Positions 40,587 through 46,033 of a stretch of 46,033 nucleotides of DNA are shown one piece after another. Location: assembly GCA_002396385.1 (NCBI GenBank), contig DGTD01000035.1, positions 1-46,033 on the forward strand, given 5' to 3'. The DNA comes from Bacteroidales bacterium UBA4345 (GTDB lineage: Bacteria > Bacteroidota > Bacteroidia > Bacteroidales > Paludibacteraceae). Under the pieces are notes generated by a model that was not told where the DNA came from, did not search any database, and worked only from the letters and a program-made list of their open reading frames with translations. How positions within the stretch are numbered: the stretch's first letter is position 1; each line of letters begins with the position of its first letter. Position numbers and translations under genes: made by a program.

Positions 40587-41498
40587 ATGAGAAAGAAAGC
40601 TATATTATACACATTGTTTACCGCACTCGGCCTTTTACAGGCAAGTGCCCAGCAAGACCTTTTGCTCTCGCAAGAAATCTTCTCGCGCGTAAACAAGAAC
40701 CCAGCCGCGACCGGTAACACCAACGATGTAGACATCTTCCTGCATGGCCGAATACAATGGGCGGGCATAGAGAACAGTCCGCGCACGGGCGTGTTGAACG
40801 TGACCAATTATATCGACAAGATTAAGTCGGGAATGGGCTTCACCTGCTCGTACGACAAGATAGGTGTGGCACACAGCACCACAAACATGAAGTTGGTTTA
40901 TGCCTATCAGATAGACTTGAGCGACAACTACGTGCTCTCGTTCGGTTTGGGAGGCGGCATCAACATCGGTTATTTCGATGCCTACCAAAACACAGTTGAA
41001 GACTACTCGGAAATAGGCGAGGAATCACTCCCCGCCGACAAAGAGACAGAAGTATCGCCCGACTTCGATTTAGGTTTTGAGTTGACCAACCCCTACTGGA
41101 CATTAGGCGCCTCGGTCACCCACCTAACCAAGAACGAGGAGACCACCTTCCAGTCGGAACGCCATTACTACCTATACGGGACATCGCTAATTCCGCTATG
41201 CACAAAATGGGAACTGGCCCCAACCGTAGCCTATATGCACCGCAACAAAACCAACGTGCTTGAGATTGGCTCACTTGCATTCTACGACCGTTTCATTTGG
41301 GGCGGAGTCACCTTCCGACCAGACCTCAACGAGGGGTTCGACCCTTCGATGCTGGTTATGACACTCGGTATAGAATGGAAGAAATTCCGCTTCGGCTACT
41401 CTTACGACCTAGGTTTCGGAACGAATTACCGACTGCCTTCGAACACACACGAACTCATTCTCTCGTATGGAATAGACAAAACGAAAAAGAAGAAGTAA
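40587..41498 (+). CDS. PorP/SprF family outer-membrane protein, copy 2
   Basis: 303 residues; signal peptide ending QASAQ and mature start QQDLLLSQEIFSRVNKNPAATG, nearly identical to copy 1 over its first ~110 residues. Differences cluster in the middle (for example NTVEDYSEIGEESLPADKET versus copy 1), which in such barrels would be loops and periplasmic turns, so each copy may be matched to its own cargo. Last gene of the second adhesin operon, followed by a terminator 7 bp later. Confidence 0.93.
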   Translation: MRKKAILYTLFTALGLLQASAQQDLLLSQEIFSRVNKNPAATGNTNDVDIFLHGRIQWAGIENSPRTGVLNVTNYIDKIKSGMGFTCSYDKIGVAHSTTNMKLVYAYQIDLSDNYVLSFGLGGGINIGYFDAYQNTVEDYSEIGEESLPADKETEVSPDFDLGFELTNPYWTLGASVTHLTKNEETTFQSERHYYLYGTSLIPLCTKWELAPTVAYMHRNKTNVLEIGSLAFYDRFIWGGVTFRPDLNEGFDPSMLVMTLGIEWKKFRFGYSYDLGFGTNYRLPSNTHELILSYGIDKTKKKK

Positions 41499-41505
41499 AT
41501 AGCGA

Positions 41506-41535
41506 AAGCGGGTGGCAAAAGCCATCCGCTTTTTT
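41506..41535 (+). terminator. intrinsic terminator of adhesin operon 2
   Basis: AAGCGGGTGGC (41506-41516) pairs with GCCATCCGCTT (41521-41531) with a 4-nt AAAA loop and one G-T pair, then a T run. It is at the same relative place as the terminator at 34249-34284. Confidence 0.85.
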
Positions 41536-41539
41536 ATTG

Positions 41540-41818
41540 GTGCCCGTTTTTGCACATATCTGTTAGAAGCCCTTCACCTTACATTGCGTTCGGGAAAAGA
41601 ACGGTTACATGCTCTTCTGCTCACCTATTTTCTATCGTATAAAAACATTGGCAGCAAAAGCGCCGCCTTCATGGGACGGAGAAGCATTAGGAGTAGCAAA
41701 CATACAACCAATAGTCAGCATACTAGTTTTAGGATGTATAGGACTTATAATTCTAATCGGCCAGTCAGTCAAACATACCAATAGCCCTATAACGCAAAAA
41801 AGAGAACCAATTTCTTGA
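41540..41818 (+). pseudogene. possible decayed small membrane-protein unit
   Basis: After the PorP 2 terminator, GCACATATCTGTT near 41552 and TGCTCTTCTGCTCACC near 41610 recall pieces of the 27-bp element, followed by a 69-codon frame (41609-41818) with one hydrophobic segment (PIVSILVLGCIGLIILIG). It resembles a shortened, scrambled relative of the small membrane proteins, but identity is low. It lies where the other block has the TM2 gene. Could equally be a real small one-helix protein. Confidence 0.3.
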
Positions 41819-41829
41819 TTCTCTTTCTG

Positions 41830-41903
41830 CGGTGCGTATGGGACTCGAACCCATGACCTCCGCCATGATAGGGAGGAATACCAACCTGCAGAACAAACGC
41901 ACC
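41830..41903 (-). pseudogene. degenerate tRNA-Asp
   Basis: Full length (74 nt) but with nine substitutions against the intact copies, all in the 5' 40 nt: one broken pair in the D stem, one (T opposite C) in the anticodon stem, and anticodon ATC instead of GTC. The 3' half is unchanged. Its -7 box is also lost: AGCGTTTG (41946-41939) in place of TAAYTTTG. The terminator hairpin (41795-41825) remains. Probably not a working tRNA. Confidence 0.8.
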
Positions 41904-42076
41904 AGTTCAATCGAGCCGAACCTTTCGGTTTTGTGCCGCAAACGCTAGCTAGTAGGAAACTTAGGGTAGAAAAAGTACAGGCAGGGGATATGTAAGCATG
42001 ATTCAAAAAAGCTGGCACTTTTTTTAAACAGTAAACCCACACCGACGACAATTATCCGCCCAAAACACCTATTCTG

Positions 42077-42131
42077 CTCACTTTTAGCGCACATATGCTC
42101 TTTACAGAAAAACGCCGACGCCATAACTTTG
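42077..42131 (+). promoter_or_regulatory. promoter with conserved 27-bp upstream element (small membrane protein 2)
   Basis: Element at 42077-42103 (begins CTCACTTTT, holds GCACATATGC, ends GCTCTTT), 20 nt, then TAACTTTG (42124-42131), 17 nt before the ATG. The GCA-N4-TGC dyad is shared with the element at 27326-27352. Confidence 0.7.
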
Positions 42132-42148
42132 CCTAAAAACAAACAGAT

Positions 42149-42562
42149 ATGAACACTCCACTCATCCTAGTACCGCTAATATCGGCAATTTTATTTGGAA
42201 TTCTTAGCAAGACAGCGAGCAACCCAGTAATGGCCACACTCGTTTTAGTATCAGCAACAGTTGCGATAATCAGCACACCAATTGCGAGCATCTACCTTTA
42301 CTATAATAATCCGGGGACGTTGTTCTACATCTACACAAGCCTATGCGCAATTGCGTCCATATTAGGCATACTCTATAACCTTATGAACGACCGCTATTTC
42401 CTTTTTGCAGGTACCATAGGAGCAACCATATTGGCCTTCATCCTGTTAAAAACAGAAGCCGCACTATCGCAGAACATAATGTTTGGCCTGTGCCTCTTTT
42501 TTATAGCGACAGTCATTTCTGTTCCCTTTGTAGTAATCGGAGAAATAGGAGAAGGCCACTAA
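42149..42562 (+). CDS. small four-helix membrane protein, copy 2
   Basis: 137 residues, about four membrane segments, no signal peptide cleavage motif. The middle ISTPIASIYLYYNNPGTLFYIYTSLCAIA aligns with the paralogue at 35271-35657 and both end in Gly/His-rich tails (EGH here, LGHH there). Function unknown and no family recognised. It lies between the degenerate tRNA-Asp and the second intact tRNA-Asp, on the opposite strand, as copy 1 does in its block. It keeps a full promoter of the shared type. Compare also the weaker remnant at 41540-41818. Confidence 0.75.
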   Translation: MNTPLILVPLISAILFGILSKTASNPVMATLVLVSATVAIISTPIASIYLYYNNPGTLFYIYTSLCAIASILGILYNLMNDRYFLFAGTIGATILAFILLKTEAALSQNIMFGLCLFFIATVISVPFVVIGEIGEGH

Positions 42563-42620
42563 CAACAATACAGTTCCATGCACCGCACCTAACTACATCA
42601 AAAAACCTTATACAACATAC

Positions 42621-42651
42621 AAAAAAAGAGAACCAAATTCTTGATTCTCTT
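42621..42651 (-). terminator. terminator of tRNA-Asp copy 2
   Basis: Minus strand AAGAGAATC (42651-42643) pairs with GGTTCTCTT (42634-42626), followed by a run of T (to 42621). Confidence 0.85.
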
Positions 42652-42655
42652 TCTG

Positions 42656-42729
42656 CGGTGCGTATGGGACTCGAACCCATGACCTCCGCCGTGACAGGGC
42701 GGCATTCTAACCAGCTGAACTAACGCACC
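42656..42729 (-). tRNA. tRNA-Asp (GTC), copy 2, intact
   Basis: 74 nt, identical to the copy at 34942-35015: all four stems paired, anticodon loop CTGTCAC, T loop TTCGAGT, CCA not encoded. Confidence 0.97.
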
Positions 42730-42765
42730 AGTCCAATCCAGCCAAACCTTATCGGTTTTGCGTTG

Positions 42766-42796
42766 CAAAATTAGCACAAACCCATCTATTCTGCAA
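42766..42796 (-). promoter_or_regulatory. promoter of tRNA-Asp copy 2
   Basis: Minus strand TTG (42796-42794), 20 nt, TAATTTTG (42773-42766), 36 nt before the tRNA, matching copy 1 in geometry. Confidence 0.75.
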
Positions 42797-42831
42797 GTTT
42801 ATCACCGCATTTTTTCAAATAAAACAGGAAC

Positions 42832-43761
42832 CTATTTTCCGTAGAACTCTTTTTGGACCAGCATGACCTTTTCGGCAGAGACAGAAAGTTCAACCAGAGC
42901 GCCCTCAACCATAGGGAAATTACGCCCCACATGGCCTACCGGGAAATTGAAGCAAACAGGATAACCGTAATCGGCCACCTTCGACATAACGATTTCCTCA
43001 AGAGACTGCCCTATACCCGTATTAGGGACAAGGTCGGTAAACTGTCCGACAACGAGTCCGTTCAAGCGTGAGAGCATGCCACTCAAGCGCAAGTTCATCA
43101 GCATACGGTCGATATGATAAACCTTTTCAGAAAGGTCTTCGATAAACAAAATGGCGCCGTCGGCAGGGAACTGGAAAGGCGTACCCTGTAAAGAATAAAT
43201 AAGGGAAAGGTTACCACCAAAAAGTCTTCCACATCCGGTCCCCACCCTGTTCATCGGGTGAGCAGCGACCTTGTAGTCCATCCCCTTCAAACCGAAAAGG
43301 ATATCGTGCATATTCTTCAGTATCCTTTTCTGCGAGTGGGAGTTCGCCAGCGCCTTAGCCATAGGCGCATGCAGGGAGCAAGTGCCGGAAACAGACACAT
43401 AGGCATGCAATGCGGTAATATCGCTAAAGCCGATAATCCATTTAGGGTTGTTCGGCACATCGACGCTACGGAAGTTGTCAATCATACGCGAAGCGCCATA
43501 CCCACCACGGCTACACAAAATGCACTTCACCTCTGGATCGTTCATTGCAGCCTCAAAATCGGAACACCGGTCAATATCGGTACCGGCGAAATGGTTGAAA
43601 CTATCGAGGGCATGGTTAGCGACCCTGACACGAAGTCCCCACCCTTCAAGAGTGCGTTTTGCGCCATCGACTAAGGAAGCATCGGCCAAAGCACTGGAGG
43701 GAGACAAAATAACGACCAAATCGCCCTGTTGGAGGGCAGGCGGAAGAAGACTATTGCTCAT
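42832..43761 (-). CDS. ldcA: LD-carboxypeptidase (peptidase family S66)
   Basis: 309 residues, no signal peptide, so cytoplasmic. S66 enzymes remove the terminal D-Ala from L-Lys/DAP-D-Ala tetrapeptides during murein recycling. Visible: VVILSPSS at the N-terminus, CILCSRGGYGASRM, the nucleophile Ser113 in GFSDITALH, the conserved LFGGNLSL, a catalytic Glu in LFIEDLSEKVYHIDRML, and the His in FPVGHVGRN. Length typical. The third gene of the minus-strand operon flippase-transglutaminase-ldcA, starting 2 bp after the preceding stop. Both intact tRNA-Asp promoter and its own 3' end lie within 40 bp of each other. Confidence 0.93.
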   Translation of the reverse strand: MSNSLLPPALQQGDLVVILSPSSALADASLVDGAKRTLEGWGLRVRVANHALDSFNHFAGTDIDRCSDFEAAMNDPEVKCILCSRGGYGASRMIDNFRSVDVPNNPKWIIGFSDITALHAYVSVSGTCSLHAPMAKALANSHSQKRILKNMHDILFGLKGMDYKVAAHPMNRVGTGCGRLFGGNLSLIYSLQGTPFQFPADGAILFIEDLSEKVYHIDRMLMNLRLSGMLSRLNGLVVGQFTDLVPNTGIGQSLEEIVMSKVADYGYPVCFNFPVGHVGRNFPMVEGALVELSVSAEKVMLVQKEFYGK

Positions 43762-43763
43762 AA

Positions 43764-44840
43764 TTATCGTTTATTTAATGTAATTTCAAGTTTAGAGAGA
43801 GTAGAAAGGAGGCTTTCGGACTGTTGTTGCAGTTTAGCGGCCCCCTTGACCAAGGCGTCGGAAGAAAAATCGACCTCATCGAGCACATCGGCCATAGCGA
43901 CAAGCGTTTTTCTAATATCGGCTACCTCACGCAACAAGATCTGCGCGTTCGAGCCATCGGCAGGACGGTTGTTAACACGGGCAATAAGTTTGTTCGAGCG
44001 GTCAACACAATCGTTAAAGACATCGACCTGTCGATTCAGCAACATAGCCTCGTAATTGTGTTGCAACCGCAAGATCTCGCCAGAAATCCAATCGTTAGCA
44101 AAGCCATTCCGGCGCATACGCGCCAGCTGTCCGCCTAAGCGTGCAAGTGTATCCTGTCTGTTATAAGTCGCCAGCGAGTCACGCCAATTAAAATACACGC
44201 TCACCGGATGGTCGACCCCCGGATTGTCAATTTCGTCGTAGTAATGCGGGAAGTCGAGGAACTGGAAGAGCGGATCTTCAGGCATGTGGGTCCGCACCAT
44301 ATCTTCCGGTTTCACCATAAAATAGGCCGCATTCAGCCTATGCACATACTGAGCGTCGTTCAACATATAACCGCCACCCCAGGTAGGGTCGAAAAAGAAT
44401 GGTTTACCCTCTATGACGCACCCCACCCACTCATGTCCGTCGTCGCGTACATTGTTATGGGTAACCGCATACCCCCCGACCAGATAAGCCTCCACCCCAA
44501 GCCTTCGGGCGACAGCATAGAAGAGAGCGGCGAAATTGGCACATACACCCTCGCCACTTTTCAGCGTCCACAACGCCAACTCGTCAGGATTGGTAATATT
44601 CAGCTGTACGTCCCGCTTCGAAAGATTGTACCGCAAGCGAGAAGCCTCCCATGAGTAGAGCGCCCACAGTTGCGCTTCGGTACCATTGTAATTGGCACGG
44701 ATATAAGACGCCAAAGCATCGAGCGACACCATGTAGCGGGCAGGTATATTAACCGCCACATAGGCATCGGCAGGCAAAGCACGCGCACCCGGGCACAGAA
44801 AGCACAAGCCCAATAAGACTGGCAGGAGCAACTTAAGCAT
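43764..44840 (-). CDS. exported transglutaminase-like cysteine hydrolase
   Basis: 358 residues from ATG 44840 (a GTG at 44846 overlaps the preceding stop). Signal peptide MLKLLLPVLLGLCFLCPGARA. The transglutaminase-like core has Cys100 (SGEGVCANFAALF), His136 (DDGHEWVG) and Asp151 (PFFFDPTWGGGY), the full triad. In bacteria such domains act as proteases or peptidases, often on cell-wall or exported proteins. The C-terminal ~150 residues are helical and Asn/Arg/Leu-rich (coiled-coil-like DIRKTLVAMADVLDEVDF). It lies in a tight operon between a flippase and LD-carboxypeptidase, so a murein or envelope role is plausible. Confidence 0.85.
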   Translation of the reverse strand: MLKLLLPVLLGLCFLCPGARALPADAYVAVNIPARYMVSLDALASYIRANYNGTEAQLWALYSWEASRLRYNLSKRDVQLNITNPDELALWTLKSGEGVCANFAALFYAVARRLGVEAYLVGGYAVTHNNVRDDGHEWVGCVIEGKPFFFDPTWGGGYMLNDAQYVHRLNAAYFMVKPEDMVRTHMPEDPLFQFLDFPHYYDEIDNPGVDHPVSVYFNWRDSLATYNRQDTLARLGGQLARMRRNGFANDWISGEILRLQHNYEAMLLNRQVDVFNDCVDRSNKLIARVNNRPADGSNAQILLREVADIRKTLVAMADVLDEVDFSSDALVKGAAKLQQQSESLLSTLSKLEITLNKR

Positions 44841-44845
44841 AGGCA

Positions 44846-46033
44846 CTATTGGTTGTGACGGAAAAAGCGTCCCACAAAAGGAACCGCAGTAATAGGCAAA
44901 TCGCGTTTAAAGACCAAAGCCAGATATAGCGCCAGCAAAGCCGTATTCTGCACATAGGCAAGGACCCCACAGAGCGGAGACAAACGACTAACGGCAAACA
45001 TGGCCATAGCGACAAAGAAGTAAAGCGCCATTGACTTGAGGTCGTAGTTGACGGGATAGTAACGCTGCCCGGCAAAATACGAAATGATGGTGATTGTGAC
45101 AAAGCAAACAAGCGAAGCCACAGCCGAAGCCCAGTAACTCCAGACCGGCACGCCCACCACATTGACCACAAACGTAATAACCAGTCCCACCACAGAGAAC
45201 ACCGCCCCAAAGAAGGTTTTGTCGGTCAGTTTATACCACAGCGACAAGTTGAAATAGATGCCTTGGAACAAATAAGACACCAAAACCACAGGAACGATGG
45301 ACAGCCCCACATGGTAGTCGGCCTGGATAATAAATTTGAGGATATCGAGGTAGAACACCATACCTAGGAAAATCAGCAGCGAGAAGATGACGAAGAACTT
45401 CATAGCATCGGCATACTCCTTTTTTTTATCGCCCCCCTTGTTTTGGGCGAACACGAATGGTTCGTAGGCATAGCGGAAGGCCTGGGTAATCATGGCCATG
45501 ATCATCGCTATCTTTACACACGAGCCGTAGATGCCCAACTGCACGTTGGCATCGGCCTCGTCGGGATAAACCAATGGGAAGATAATCTTATCAGCCACCT
45601 GATTCAGAATACCTGCGATACCCAGTATCAGGATGGGCCACGAATAGCCCAGCATCTGGCGCAGCAGACGGCCGTCAAACTGCCACTTGATACGGAACAT
45701 ATCTGGCAGGAAGAAGAAGGTGATAAGGCCTGTGCACAGCAGGTTGATGAAGAACACGTAGAATACCGACGTCTTACCCAGCATGACGAAGTAGATGACG
45801 TTCAGCGCGATGTTCAGCACGATAAACAGCATCTTGAGTGAGGCAAAGCGGATGGCCCGCTTCTGATATCTCAGATAGCTGAAGGGCAGGGCCTGGATGG
45901 CATCCAGTGCCACCACTACAGCCATCATCAGCAGATAGTCGGGATGGGCTGCATAGCCAAGCGTGCTGCTGATAGGACTGATGAAAGCGAATATCAGCAT
46001 CAGGAAGACGGCTGTCAGCGAGCCTACCGTAGC
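44846..46033 (-). CDS. polysaccharide/lipid flippase (MATE-like, Wzx type), N-terminus outside window
   Basis: The frame is open to the right edge and ends at a TAG at 44846; about 395 residues are visible. At least ten membrane segments, with the family's features: LLRQMLGYSWPILILGIAGILNQVADKIIFP and an acidic/basic loop (NKGGDKKKEYADAMKFF) between helices. Proteins of this group flip lipid-linked sugars or wall precursors. An ATG at 46000 is internal: the reading frame continues through 46001-46033 (ATVGSLTAVFL) in the same hydrophobic style, so the start lies beyond the window. First visible gene of the operon with the transglutaminase-like and ldcA genes. Confidence 0.88.
   Translation of the reverse strand, partial: ATVGSLTAVFLMLIFAFISPISSTLGYAAHPDYLLMMAVVVALDAIQALPFSYLRYQKRAIRFASLKMLFIVLNIALNVIYFVMLGKTSVFYVFFINLLCTGLITFFFLPDMFRIKWQFDGRLLRQMLGYSWPILILGIAGILNQVADKIIFPLVYPDEADANVQLGIYGSCVKIAMIMAMITQAFRYAYEPFVFAQNKGGDKKKEYADAMKFFVIFSLLIFLGMVFYLDILKFIIQADYHVGLSIVPVVLVSYLFQGIYFNLSLWYKLTDKTFFGAVFSVVGLVITFVVNVVGVPVWSYWASAVASLVCFVTITIISYFAGQRYYPVNYDLKSMALYFFVAMAMFAVSRLSPLCGVLAYVQNTALLALYLALVFKRDLPITAVPFVGRFFRHNQ

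Noticed and set aside
35760..42676. Complete integrative element
   Set aside because: No integrase, relaxase or phage gene lies between the tRNA-Asp ends; kept only as a hypothesis among the findings.
45998..46000. ATG at 46000 as the start of the flippase
   Set aside because: The frame continues upstream to the window edge with membrane-like sequence and the visible part lacks the N-terminal helices.

Overview
This window looks like chromosomal DNA from a member of the Bacteroidota, most likely order Bacteroidales. The evidence is PorP/SprF-type outer-membrane proteins with gliding-motility-type (CHU_C, T9SS type B) C-terminal domains, an LL-diaminopimelate aminotransferase next to dapF, an rSAM/SPASM plus lipoprotein pair, Bacteroidota -7 promoter boxes (TAnnTTTG) upstream of many genes, and few strong Shine-Dalgarno sequences. 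I cannot name a genus.

Layout. 1-7.3 kb: the start of a membrane-anchored protein, a 1902-residue alpha-2-macroglobulin-like protein without a recognisable thioester motif, a divergent exported SUMF1/FGE-fold protein and a small unknown protein. 7.3-12.5 kb: an SGNH hydrolase, a DUF3298-like lipoprotein, a 33-bp tandem repeat beside a broken DUF4143 ATPase gene, and the dapF-dapL operon. 12.8-24.4 kb: two paralogous cassettes of a radical SAM/SPASM enzyme and a Cys-rich lipoprotein, each with one exported neighbour (one an HExxH protease-like protein). Between them lies a two-gene operon for a beta-helix/CBM6 protein and a LacZ-type GH2 beta-galactosidase, both apparently T9SS substrates. 24.5-28.2 kb: a SUKH-Sel1-BRCT gene followed in the same frame by a YwqG (DUF1963) gene; a single TGA codon splits the BRCT domain. 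Upstream are a 29-residue Cys-rich small ORF with its own promoter and a TauE/SafE transporter. 28.5-42.7 kb: a duplicated surface-adhesin locus. Each copy has one or two CHU_C proteins, a beta-propeller/OmpA protein and a PorP/SprF protein, followed by tRNA-Asp sequences that flank a small membrane protein. Of four tRNA-Asp copies, two are intact, one is mutated and one is cut to 21 nt. 42.8-46 kb: an envelope operon on the minus strand (flippase, transglutaminase-like protein, LD-carboxypeptidase).

How the genes fit together. The CHU_C/OmpA/PorP units resemble the sprB-sprF type of arrangement, in which a type B T9SS cargo is held at the surface by a PorP-like barrel and an OmpA-like peptidoglycan anchor. 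The beta-helix/GH2 pair would degrade glycans at the cell surface. DapF, DapL and LD-carboxypeptidase belong to peptidoglycan precursor synthesis and recycling.

The least-explained signals are: (i) the duplicated rSAM/lipoprotein cassettes; (ii) the Cys-rich micro-ORF, which shares a 27-bp element placed exactly 20 nt before a TAAYTTTG box with both small membrane-protein genes; (iii) the in-frame TGA inside the BRCT domain; and (iv) a 41-fold Asn-Gly linker whose codons are scrambled but whose protein sequence is perfect.
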